A DNA stretch of 64,000 nucleotides from Lysobacterales bacterium 15-68-25. Its GTDB lineage: Bacteria > Pseudomonadota > Gammaproteobacteria > Xanthomonadales > Rhodanobacteraceae. Of this stretch, positions 26,497-34,445 are shown piece after piece. The position numbers and the translations under genes are program-made. The stretch covers positions 81,913 to 145,912 of the forward strand of contig NCKB01000011.1 of assembly GCA_002279065.1 (NCBI GenBank). Reading direction: 5' to 3'. The notes under the pieces were generated by a model that saw only the letters and a program-made list of their open reading frames with translations, ran no database searches and was not told the origin of the DNA. Position 1 is the first letter of the stretch. Every line of letters starts with the position of its first letter.

Positions 26497-28446
26497 ATGT
26501 GCGGGATCGCAGGATTCGTCGGGGGACAGGACGCGCCGGACGCCACGCGCGCCACGCTGGAGCGGATGATCCACACCCTGCGCCACCGCGGGCCGGACGG
26601 TTTCGGCTACCACGTGGGCGAAGGCGTCGGGCTGGCCCACGCGCGGCTGGCGATCATCGACCTGGCGACCGGACAGCAGCCGATCCGCAACGAGCGCGGC
26701 ACGGTGTGGACCGTACTCAACGGCGAGATCTTCAACTACCGCGAGCTGCGCCAGGCGCTCGAGGTGCAGGGCCATGTCTTCTACACGCACTCGGATACCG
26801 AGGTCATCGTCCACCTGTACGAGCAGTACGGCGACGATTTCGTCGATCACCTGAACGGCCAGTTCGCCATCGCCCTGTGGGACGCCGGGCGTCGGCGCCT
26901 GCTGCTGGCGCGCGACCGCACCGGCATCCGGCCGCTGTTCCACGCCACCGCCGGCGGCCGGCTGTGGTTCGGCTCGGAGGTGAAGGCGCTGCTGGCGGTG
27001 CTGCCGCAGCTCGGTGCGCTGGATCCGCATGGCGTGGCGCAGGCGCTGACCTACTGGGGCGTGATCGACCCGGGGACCGTGTTCCAGGGTGTCCAGAGCG
27101 TGCCGCCCGGCCATGTGCTGGCGCTGGAGGCGGATGGCCGGCGTTCGCTGCGGTGCTACTGGGACTGGGAATTCCCCGAGCTCCGGGACGGCCGTATCTC
27201 CCGCCCGTTCGCCTCCATCGACGAGGCCGCGTCCGCCCTGTGCGAGCTGCTGGTGGATGCGGTGCGGCTGCAACTGCGCGCCGACGTGCCGGTTGGCGCC
27301 TACCTCAGCGGCGGGCTGGACTCCTCCGGCGTGGTTGCGTTGATCCGGCACTACACGAACAACCCGTTGCGCACGTTCTCGGTGGCGTTCGAGGACGCCG
27401 AGTTCGACGAGAGCGATTTCCAGGCGCGGATGGTCGCCCACCTGGGTACCGACCACACCACGCTGCGCTGCACCCGGCGGGACATCGGCGAGGCCTTTCC
27501 GCAGCTGATCGAACACACCGAGGCGCCGGTACTGCGCACCGCCGGTGTGCCGCTGATGCTGCTGGCCGGCGACGTGCAGCGCCACGGCTTCCGCGTGGTG
27601 CTGACCGGCGAGGGTGCCGACGAGGTGTTCGGCGGCTACGACCTGTTCAAGGAGGCCAAGGTGCGCCGCTTCTGGGCGCGCCAGCCGGGGTCGACGTGGC
27701 GGCCGCGCCTGTTCGAGCGGCTGTACGGCTACCTGGCGCATTCACCGGTGGCCAACGCGGCGATGGCCCAGTCGTTTTTCGGGCGTGGCATGGAACACCG
27801 GCACCGGGCAGTGTTCGCACACCTGCCACGCTGGACCACCTCGCAGCGCGCACTGGCCTTCCTCTCGCCGGCCTGGCGGGCGGAACTGGAGGGCTGGGAT
27901 CCGCTGGCCGCCTTCGAGGCGACCCTGCCCGAGGCGATCCACCGCTGGAGTCCGCTGGCGCGCGACCAGTACGTGGAAGCGCATTCCCTGCTGGCGTCCT
28001 ACCTGCTGCCGATGCAGGGCGACCGGCCAGCCATGGCGCATTCGGTGGAGGGGCGTTTCCCGTTCCTCGACCACCGCGTGGTCGAGTTCGGCAACCGCCT
28101 GCCGGACCACTGGAAGATCCGCGGCCTCACCGAGAAGGACGTGCTGCGCCGTGCCCTGGCCGGCCTGCTGCCGGAGGATATCCGTCGGCGCACCAAGCAG
28201 CCGTACCGGGCGCCGGACCACGGCAGCTTCTTCATCGACGGCGAGCCGCTGGATTACGTGGCCGACGTGCTGGGCGGCGACAGCCTGCGCGAGGCCGGCT
28301 ATTTCGACCCCGAACGGGTGGGGCGCCTGTTCGACAAGTGCCGCCGTGGCCAGGCGATCGGCTTCGCCGACAACCAGGCCTTCGTCGGCATCCTGTCGAC
28401 TATGCTGGTCCACCGCCAACGTGTCCGTCGCGAACAGGTTGTCTGA
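26497..28446 (+). CDS. asnB: Asparagine synthase-type amidotransferase (glutamine-hydrolysing)
   Basis: A 649-residue two-domain enzyme. The glutaminase domain starts MCGIAGF with Cys2 as nucleophile once Met is removed, and RHRGPDGFGYH and NGEIFNYRELR are conserved. The synthase domain has the PP-loop YLSGGLDSSGVVAL (about 268-281), SVAFEDAEFDESDFQA and LTGEGADEVFGGY. It adenylates a carboxylate and amidates it with glutamine-derived ammonia. Larger than true AsnB of E. coli (554), it resembles the XrtA-associated and antibiotic/polysaccharide-cluster amidotransferases. A GAGGGAG site precedes the ATG. It is followed by carrier protein and ligase genes, so its substrate may be a modified sugar or a carrier-bound acid rather than aspartate. 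Confidence 0.88.
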   Translation: MCGIAGFVGGQDAPDATRATLERMIHTLRHRGPDGFGYHVGEGVGLAHARLAIIDLATGQQPIRNERGTVWTVLNGEIFNYRELRQALEVQGHVFYTHSDTEVIVHLYEQYGDDFVDHLNGQFAIALWDAGRRRLLLARDRTGIRPLFHATAGGRLWFGSEVKALLAVLPQLGALDPHGVAQALTYWGVIDPGTVFQGVQSVPPGHVLALEADGRRSLRCYWDWEFPELRDGRISRPFASIDEAASALCELLVDAVRLQLRADVPVGAYLSGGLDSSGVVALIRHYTNNPLRTFSVAFEDAEFDESDFQARMVAHLGTDHTTLRCTRRDIGEAFPQLIEHTEAPVLRTAGVPLMLLAGDVQRHGFRVVLTGEGADEVFGGYDLFKEAKVRRFWARQPGSTWRPRLFERLYGYLAHSPVANAAMAQSFFGRGMEHRHRAVFAHLPRWTTSQRALAFLSPAWRAELEGWDPLAAFEATLPEAIHRWSPLARDQYVEAHSLLASYLLPMQGDRPAMAHSVEGRFPFLDHRVVEFGNRLPDHWKIRGLTEKDVLRRALAGLLPEDIRRRTKQPYRAPDHGSFFIDGEPLDYVADVLGGDSLREAGYFDPERVGRLFDKCRRGQAIGFADNQAFVGILSTMLVHRQRVRREQVV

Positions 28447-28472
28447 GCGAGGTCAAGCAGCCGGGTTGAAAA

Positions 28473-28488
28473 TGTGATGCAATTCACG
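28473..28488 (+). promoter_or_regulatory. CRP/Clp-like binding site
   Basis: TGTGA-TGCAAT-TCACG matches the CRP consensus TGTGA-N6-TCACA in nine of ten positions. It is in the 58-base gap between asnB and the acyl carrier protein gene, ending 16 bases before the GTG start. In Xanthomonadales the CRP homologue Clp recognises the same sequence and is controlled by cyclic di-GMP. Confidence 0.5.
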
Positions 28489-28504
28489 AAACAGGGGGTG
28501 GCTT

Positions 28505-28786
28505 GTGAGTGCAGAACTGCCTCGGATCACCGCGGACATCCGCGCGTACATCCTGGAGAACCTGATGTTCAGCGATGACGGTTCCGTCCTCGCCGACGAT
28601 GCGTCGCTGCTCGAGCAGGGCGTGATCGATTCCACCGGCGTGCTGGAACTGGCGATGTTCCTGGAGACGCAGTTCGGCATCTCGGTGAGAGCCGAAGACC
28701 TGCTGCCGCAGAACTTCGACTCGGTGAACAGCATGGCCGGCTTCGTCCAGCGTGCCACCGCCGGTCGCGCTGCGGCGGCGGTATGA
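28505..28786 (+). CDS. Acyl carrier protein
   Basis: A 93-residue phosphopantetheine carrier. LEQGVIDSTGVLELAMFLETQFGISV is the standard helix II region with Ser43 in the D-S motif as attachment site of the 4'-phosphopantetheine arm. Upstream, ADIRAYILENLMFSDDGSVLADDASLL forms helix I and the first loop. The start is GTG with GGGGGTGG before it. The stop overlaps the ligase start (ATGA), so the two are made in equal amounts. This is not the fatty-acid AcpP, which is more acidic and sits in the fab cluster. Confidence 0.88.
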   Translation: MSAELPRITADIRAYILENLMFSDDGSVLADDASLLEQGVIDSTGVLELAMFLETQFGISVRAEDLLPQNFDSVNSMAGFVQRATAGRAAAAV

Positions 28787-30345
28787 CGGTTCGCGAGATC
28801 CGCCTGCTCCACGAGAGCCTGCTGCGGCATGGCAGCGATCCGGCGATGGCCGACAAACCGGTGGTGGTGGCCGAGGGCGAGCCGCACAGCTACGCCGAGC
28901 TGCTGGCGTGCGCCACGCGGCTGGCCGGCAGCCTGCAGGCGCGGGGCGTGCGGCGCGGCGACCGGGTGGCGATCTATCTCGACAACGGCTGGCCGGCGGT
29001 GGTGGCGATCTACGCCACGCTGCTCGCCGGTGGCGTCTTCCTGGTGGTCAATCCGCAGACCAAGTCGGACAAGCTCGCCTTCATCCTCGACGACTGCACC
29101 GCTCGCGTGCTGGTCACCGACGCCCATCTGCACGAGCAGTTCCTGCCGCTGCTGGACGGCTCGCGGCTGCCCGGCGGCGTGATCTGCTCCGGCGAATACC
29201 CGCGGCATCCGGCGGTGTCGGCGTTCGACGCCGCGGTCGGTGTGGGCGCGCCGGCGCCGGTGATGCCGACCGTGATCGGCCCGGACCTCGCCGCGCTGAT
29301 CTACACCTCCGGCAGCACCGGCACCCCGAAGGGCGTGATGCAGACCCACCAGTCGATGGTGTTCGCCGGCGGCAGCCTGGTCGAATATCTGCGGCTGTCG
29401 TCCGACGACCGCATCCTGTGCGCGCTGCCGCTGGCCTTCGACTACGGCCTGTACCAGCTGCTGATGACGGTGCGTCTCGGCGCCACGCTGGTGCTGGAGC
29501 GCTCGTTCACCTTCCCCGCGCAGGTCTTCGCGCGCATGCAGGCCGAGGGCGTCACGGTGTTTCCCGGCGTGCCGACAATGTTCGCCATGCTGCTGGCGGC
29601 GCACCGCAAGTCGCCGTTGCGTTTCGAGGGCGTGACGCGCGTGACCAACACCGCCGCGGCACTGTCCGACGACAGTGCCGAGCGTCTGCGCGAGGTGTTC
29701 CCGCAGGCCCTCGTCTACAAGATGTACGGACTGACCGAGTGCAAGCGGGTCAGCTACCTGGAGCCGGAGTTGATCGACGAGCGCCCCGGTTCGGTGGGCA
29801 AGGCGATCCCGGGTACCGAGGTGTTTCTGCTCTCGTCGTCCGGCGAACCGACGCCGCCGGGCGAGATTGGCGTGCTGCATGTGCGTGGCCCGCACGTGAT
29901 GCTCGGCTACTGGAACCGCCCGGATCTCTCCGAGCACATGCTGCGCCCGGGCCGGTTGCCGGGCGAGCGGGTGCTGTGCACGCACGACCTGTTCCGCATG
30001 GACGAGGACGGCTTTCTCTACTTCGTGGGCCGCAGCGACGACATCATCAAGACTCGTGGCGAGAAGGTCAGCCCGGTCGAGGTGGAGAACGCCATGAGCG
30101 CGATCGACGGCATCCGCGAGGTGGCGGTGGTCGGCGTCGAGGACGAACTGCTCGGCCAGGCCATCCGCGCTTACGTGGTGCTGCAGGAGGATGCCCGCCT
30201 GAGCGCCGGGCAGATCCGTGCGCTGTGCCTGCGGCGGCTGGAGAGTTTCATGGTGCCGCAGCAGGTTGTGTTCGTGGATGAGCTGCCGCGCACGTCCTCG
30301 GGCAAGGTGAGCAAGCGCGCGCTGATGGAGTCGATCGCGTCGTGA
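28783..30345 (+). CDS. AMP-forming acyl-CoA/acyl-ACP ligase
   Basis: A 520-residue ANL-family enzyme that activates a carboxylic acid with ATP and loads it onto CoA or the neighbouring carrier protein. Core motif A3 is LIYTSGSTGTPKG (172-184). Other motifs are MYGLTECKRVSYLEP (A5), GEIGVLHVRGPHVMLGYW (A6), THDLFRMDEDGFLYFVGRSDDIIKTRGEKVSPVEVE (A7-A8) and the catalytic Lys near the end in SSGKVSKRAL. The adjacent acyl carrier gene overlaps by four bases, so it is probably an acyl-ACP ligase. No condensation domain is fused. The acid loaded cannot be read from the sequence. Confidence 0.9.
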   Translation: MTVREIRLLHESLLRHGSDPAMADKPVVVAEGEPHSYAELLACATRLAGSLQARGVRRGDRVAIYLDNGWPAVVAIYATLLAGGVFLVVNPQTKSDKLAFILDDCTARVLVTDAHLHEQFLPLLDGSRLPGGVICSGEYPRHPAVSAFDAAVGVGAPAPVMPTVIGPDLAALIYTSGSTGTPKGVMQTHQSMVFAGGSLVEYLRLSSDDRILCALPLAFDYGLYQLLMTVRLGATLVLERSFTFPAQVFARMQAEGVTVFPGVPTMFAMLLAAHRKSPLRFEGVTRVTNTAAALSDDSAERLREVFPQALVYKMYGLTECKRVSYLEPELIDERPGSVGKAIPGTEVFLLSSSGEPTPPGEIGVLHVRGPHVMLGYWNRPDLSEHMLRPGRLPGERVLCTHDLFRMDEDGFLYFVGRSDDIIKTRGEKVSPVEVENAMSAIDGIREVAVVGVEDELLGQAIRAYVVLQEDARLSAGQIRALCLRRLESFMVPQQVVFVDELPRTSSGKVSKRALMESIAS

Positions 30346-30355
30346 GGCCGGTCCG

Positions 30356-31246
30356 ATGAGCGAGTTGTTCGAGCGCATGCTGGCCCGTCTGGCGGATGGC
30401 TTGCAGGTGTTGCCCGACAAGCCGGAGGAGACGCCGGAGAGCGCGCTGCGCGCCCTGTGGCACACGGCCGCGGGCCGCCCATGCTCCGCGGTGGCCGCGA
30501 CGCGCCGGCCGCTCCCGCCGATCGAGGCCACGCCCGCCGCGGTCACCGCGCTCGAGCGGCTGGTGCAGCGTCGCCTGCTGGGCGAACCGCTGGCTTATCT
30601 CACCGGCCGGCAGAGCTTCATGGGGCTGGAGATGCTCAGCGCGCCGGGCGCGTTGATTCCCCGGGTGGAGAGCGAGTTGCTCGCCGGCGCGGCGATCGAG
30701 CTGCTGCAGCGCATGCCCGGTGCGCCGCTGGCGGTGGACGTGTGCACCGGTTCGGGCAACGTTGCCTACGCGATGGCCTGGGGCGTGCCGCGTGCGCGCG
30801 TACTGGCCGCCGACCTCAGCAAGGAGGCCCTTGCGCTGGCGGAGGAGAACGGTCGCCTGCTCGGCATGGATGACCGCGTCGAGCTCCGCCAGGGCGATCT
30901 GCTGCAGCCATTCGACGAGCCTGCGCTGAAGGGCCGGATTGACCTGATCACCTGCATTCCGCCCTACATCCTCAGCGCCAAGGTTGCGGGAATGGCACCG
31001 GAGATCGCGCGGCACGAGCCGCGCGAGGCATTCGACGGAGGGCCGCTGGGCGTGACGATCCTGATGCGCCTGGTCGAGGAGGCGCCTTGGGTATTGCGCG
31101 CCGGCGGCTGGCTGGGCGTGGAGGTCGGCAAGGGGCAGGGACCGGCACTTGCGCGTCGGATCGCCCGCGACGGGGCGTTCGACGAGGTACATGAACTGTG
31201 CGATGCCGAGGGCGCGGTGCGCGCGCTGCTTGCACGGCGCGCCTGA
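30356..31246 (+). CDS. PrmC/HemK-like SAM-dependent methyltransferase, atypical
   Basis: A 296-residue class I methyltransferase. SAM-binding motif I is VDVCTGSGNVAYAMAWG (127 on). The N-terminal helical part (LVQRRLLGEPLAYLTGRQSFMGLEM) is like PrmC (RRIAGEPVAYILG), and PRVESELL follows. PrmC has the motif NPPY that holds the glutamine amide; here residues 201-204 are IPPY, so glutamine methylation of release factors is unlikely. Probably it methylates an acid, hydroxyl or amine of the cluster product. It lies 10 bases after the ligase gene and 42 before the NAD-synthase-like gene. Confidence 0.75.
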   Translation: MSELFERMLARLADGLQVLPDKPEETPESALRALWHTAAGRPCSAVAATRRPLPPIEATPAAVTALERLVQRRLLGEPLAYLTGRQSFMGLEMLSAPGALIPRVESELLAGAAIELLQRMPGAPLAVDVCTGSGNVAYAMAWGVPRARVLAADLSKEALALAEENGRLLGMDDRVELRQGDLLQPFDEPALKGRIDLITCIPPYILSAKVAGMAPEIARHEPREAFDGGPLGVTILMRLVEEAPWVLRAGGWLGVEVGKGQGPALARRIARDGAFDEVHELCDAEGAVRALLARRA

Positions 31247-31288
31247 GCGTGCATCCTGCCTGCAGGACGAGCATTGGGGGGGCAGGGG

Positions 31289-32269
31289 ATGACGAACGCG
31301 CTGGACTGGAACGTGCTGGCCATCGATCCGGCCGCCGAAGCGGACCGCATCGTGGCGTGGATCCGCGCCACACTGGCACAGACCCTGCACCGGCGGGGGC
31401 TGGTGGTGGCGATCTCCGGTGGCGTGGACAGCTCGGTCTGCGCCGCGCTGGCGGTGCGTGCGGTGGGCGCGGCGCGGGTCTACGCGCTGATCCTGCCCGA
31501 GCGCGACTCGTCCGATCGCAGCGCGGTGGACGCCGGCGAGCTGGCCCGCTTCCTCGGTGTACGGGTGGAGACGCAGGACATCGCGCCGGCGCTGGCGGCG
31601 ATCGGCTGCTACCGCTCGCGCGACGAGGCGGTGCGGCGCGTGCTGCCGGACTACCGTGAGGATTGGCGCATCAAGGTGGTGATCGCCGGTGGCCGCGAGG
31701 GCGGGATCAATCACTTCCGGCTGGTGGCCGAGGCGCCTGATGGACGCCGTTTCGACGAGCCGATGGCGCTACCGGAGTATCTGCAGATCGTCGCCGCCAC
31801 CAACTACAAGCAGCGCCTGCGCAAGACCATCGAATACCACCATGCCGACCGGCTCAACTATGCCGTGGTGGGTACGCCGAACCGGCTGGAATACGACCAA
31901 GGCTTCTTCGTGAAGAACGGCGACGGCTCCGCCGACCTCAAGCCGATCGCCCACCTGTACAAGTCCCAGGTCTACGCACTGGCGCGTTACCTGGAGCTGC
32001 CCGAAAGCGTGGCCACCGCCGAGCCGACCACCGACACCTACAGCCTGGCTCAGGGCCAGGACGAGTTCTATTTCGCGCTGCCCTGGCGCTCGATGGACCT
32101 GGCGCTGTGGGCGATCGACCACGACCTGCCGGCCCGCGCGCTGTGCGCGCCGCTGGGACTGGACGAGGCGGCGGCCGAGGCGGTCTACGCCGACATCCGT
32201 GCCAAGCGGCGCACGACGCGCTACCTTCACCTGGCCCCGCAGACACTGCCCGCCACGCCTGCTGCATGA
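31289..32269 (+). CDS. NAD-synthase-like amidoligase, no glutaminase domain
   Basis: A 326-residue adenine-nucleotide-alpha-hydrolase-type ligase. The PP-loop is AISGGVDSS (41-49), and AVVGTPNRLEYDQGFFVKNGDGSADLKPIAHLYKSQVYALARYL is very close to NadE. NadE uses ammonia (275 residues) or has a nitrilase domain for glutamine (over 500); this one has no glutaminase and is about 50 residues longer than the ammonia type, with extra material near 110-165. Bacteria of this order usually carry the fused NadE elsewhere, so this copy may amidate another adenylated acid, with ammonia from AsnB or the cell. The ATG at 31289 is preferred to TTG at 31274. Its stop overlaps the next start. Confidence 0.72.
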   Translation: MTNALDWNVLAIDPAAEADRIVAWIRATLAQTLHRRGLVVAISGGVDSSVCAALAVRAVGAARVYALILPERDSSDRSAVDAGELARFLGVRVETQDIAPALAAIGCYRSRDEAVRRVLPDYREDWRIKVVIAGGREGGINHFRLVAEAPDGRRFDEPMALPEYLQIVAATNYKQRLRKTIEYHHADRLNYAVVGTPNRLEYDQGFFVKNGDGSADLKPIAHLYKSQVYALARYLELPESVATAEPTTDTYSLAQGQDEFYFALPWRSMDLALWAIDHDLPARALCAPLGLDEAAAEAVYADIRAKRRTTRYLHLAPQTLPATPAA

Positions 32270-33321
32270 GCGATACCCCACCGTCCCAGGCCGTCTACGA
32301 CACCCGCGCCGCGGACCCCGGGCGTGACGGTGAGGCGATCATGGCGGTCTGGCGGGCAGGCCAGCTTGGCCATGCGCAGGAGCACGCGCCCAAGTACGCC
32401 TGGTTCTATCGTCAGTGCCCATTTGGCGCACCGCTGGTACGCCTGCTCCATCACGCGCCCGATGATGCCGTCGTCGGCACCTGTGCGGCGGGTCCGCGCC
32501 GCATGGTGGCCAGCGGCAAGGTGCTCGACGCCGGGGTGCTGGTGGACATCGCGGTCACGCCGAGGCACCGCAGCCTGGGTCCGGCGATGATCATGCAGGC
32601 CTCGCTGATCGAGGCATCGCTGGAACGATTCGACCTGCTGTACGGCTTTCCCAACGCCAAGTCGCTGCCGGTGGTGAAACGGCTGGGTTACAGCGTGCTG
32701 GGCGAGATGCTGCGCCAGGCCCGTGTGCTGCGCAGTCGCCGCTACCTGGCCCGGCGCCTGCCCGCACCGCTGGCCACGCTGGTCGCCTGGCCGGTCGACA
32801 TGGCGGTGTCGCTGTGGCTGTCCGCACGCCGGTTGCGTGCGTGGGGGGTGCGCAGCGAATGGGCGGACCGGGCCGACGAACGCATGGACACCCTGTGGCG
32901 GAGCTCGGCCCCGGGCGACACGGCGCTGGCGGTGCGTGACGCGGCCTTTCTGCGCTGGCGCTTCGACGCCTGCCCGCTGGTGTCCACGCGCTACCTGCTG
33001 GTCTCCGATCGCGGCGGCATGCTGCTGGCCTGGTTCGCCTGCGAGGTGGCCGACGGCATGCTGCATGTCCGCGACTTCTGGTCGGCCGGCGCGGTCCACG
33101 GCCTGCCGCGGGCGTATCTCGACGTCCTGCTGGCGGCTGCCTGGCGGGAAGGGCATGCCGCCGTCTCGGTCGAGTGCCTGGGCAGCAAGGACTGCCAGGA
33201 CGCCTGGCGCGCGGCGGGGTTTCACGAGCGGGGACGCCGCCCGGTGATCGGTCGCTGGCAGCGGCATGCCGTGCCGGCGCCGGGGGCGATCCACCTGACC
33301 TCGGCCGACGAGGACCAGTAG
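32266..33321 (+). CDS. GNAT/FemAB-like acyltransferase
   Basis: A 351-residue protein of the GNAT superfamily. VDIAVTPRHRSLGPAMIMQASLIEAS shows the acetyl-CoA loop, and LLYGFPNAKSLPVVKRLGY is a common end of the first half. The second half (AAFLRWRF, then a second alpha/beta part ending AWRAAGFHERGR) suggests a tandem GNAT/FemAB architecture, seen in aminoacyl or acyl transferases of polysaccharide and exosortase clusters. The start overlaps the previous stop (ATGA). It is the last gene of the cluster and ends 11 bases before the convergent epimerase stop. Likely it transfers the carrier-bound or amidated acyl group to its final acceptor, but this is inference. Confidence 0.72.
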   Translation: MSDTPPSQAVYDTRAADPGRDGEAIMAVWRAGQLGHAQEHAPKYAWFYRQCPFGAPLVRLLHHAPDDAVVGTCAAGPRRMVASGKVLDAGVLVDIAVTPRHRSLGPAMIMQASLIEASLERFDLLYGFPNAKSLPVVKRLGYSVLGEMLRQARVLRSRRYLARRLPAPLATLVAWPVDMAVSLWLSARRLRAWGVRSEWADRADERMDTLWRSSAPGDTALAVRDAAFLRWRFDACPLVSTRYLLVSDRGGMLLAWFACEVADGMLHVRDFWSAGAVHGLPRAYLDVLLAAAWREGHAAVSVECLGSKDCQDAWRAAGFHERGRRPVIGRWQRHAVPAPGAIHLTSADEDQ

Positions 33322-33332
33322 CCGGCCAGCGC

Positions 33333-34307
33333 TCAGGCGGTGAGCATGCCCTCGTCGCGCATCCAGGCCAGCGTGTCGGCGAGCAGGGCATCGAGCGGTG
33401 TTTCCACGTAGTCGAGCTCGCGCCGCGCCTTGGACGAATCCACCCGCAGGTGGTGCGAGGTGAGTGCCGCGCCCTCGGGGGTCACGTCCGGCTCGCGCCT
33501 GCTGAAGCGCGAGACCGCGTTCAGCACCTGCGCGTAAGCCATCAGCGCCCAGGCCGGGGTGGCGCCACGCGGCGTGCGCCGGCCCAGCGCCGCGCCGACG
33601 CGGTGCACGAAATCGACGAAGCTGGCCTGCTCGCCGCCGAGCAGATAGCGCTCGCCATGGCGCTGGCGTTGCCAGGCCCGCAACTGGGCACGGGCGATCT
33701 CCCGCACGTCGGCGAAAGCGCCGATGCCCGGCGGGATGCCGGGCAGCTTCTGTGCATCGACCAGGCGGATCAGCCGCGACCAGTTGTGGCGGTCACCCGG
33801 GCCGAGGATGTGCGAAGGGTTGAACACGATCCACGGCAATGCACTGCTGCGCACCGCCTGCTCGGCGAGGTACTTGGTGCGCTCGTAGTTGATCCAGCTG
33901 TCGCCGCCGCGTTGCGGCGTGGCCTCGCTCATCGTGCCGTGCACGAGGTGCGAATACGCGGACACCGAGGAGGTATGCAGGAAGGCGCCGACGCCGGCGC
34001 GTTCGGCGGCCGCCAGCAGGTGCCGGGTGCCGTCGACGTTGGCGGTGGTCTGGCGGGCGGCGTGACCCTTCCACATGCTGGTGTCGGCGGCGGCGTGGAA
34101 TACCGCCTCGCAGCCGGCGAGGGCGGCGTCGAGCGAGGCCGGGTCGCCGAGGTCGGCGCGCACCGGCTGGCCGCCCAGCGCGGCGATGGCCGCGTCGGAC
34201 GCCTCGCGACGCGACAGCGCGCGCACCAGGTGGCCGGCGTCGACCAGCTCGCGCAGCAGGTGGCCGCCGAGGAAGCCGCTGGCACCGGTGAGGAACACCG
34301 TGCTCAT
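33333..34307 (-). CDS. NAD-dependent epimerase/dehydratase (extended SDR)
   Basis: A 324-residue extended short-chain dehydrogenase. The Rossmann motif is TGASGFLGGHLL (8-19), and the catalytic Tyr-Lys is in NYERTKYLAEQAV, preceded by a Ser in HTSSVSAYSHLV. The second-half pattern is that of dihydroflavonol-reductase/hopanoid-associated epimerases. It is transcribed towards the biosynthetic cluster with only 11 bases between stops, so it is not part of that operon. It lies 138 bases downstream of the ATP-grasp-like gene. Substrate is unknown. Confidence 0.88.
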   Translation of the reverse strand: MSTVFLTGASGFLGGHLLRELVDAGHLVRALSRREASDAAIAALGGQPVRADLGDPASLDAALAGCEAVFHAAADTSMWKGHAARQTTANVDGTRHLLAAAERAGVGAFLHTSSVSAYSHLVHGTMSEATPQRGGDSWINYERTKYLAEQAVRSSALPWIVFNPSHILGPGDRHNWSRLIRLVDAQKLPGIPPGIGAFADVREIARAQLRAWQRQRHGERYLLGGEQASFVDFVHRVGAALGRRTPRGATPAWALMAYAQVLNAVSRFSRREPDVTPEGAALTSHHLRVDSSKARRELDYVETPLDALLADTLAWMRDEGMLTA

Positions 34308-34445
34308 GCCGCGGCTCCGGCCGGACAGGGGAGGATGGGTGCGGACGTGGAATTCATGCAGCCGGATCCTTGCGGGGCGCGCCGAGCGGAGGCCGCCATT
34401 GTGACGGGCCGATGCGCGCGGCGACCAGCGGAACGCGCTGCGTGC

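Noticed and set aside
25325..33321. Exosortase/PEP-CTERM cluster
   Set aside because: AsnB-type and AMP-ligase genes resemble XrtA-associated ones, but no exosortase, PEP-CTERM protein, glycosyltransferase or polysaccharide export gene is present.
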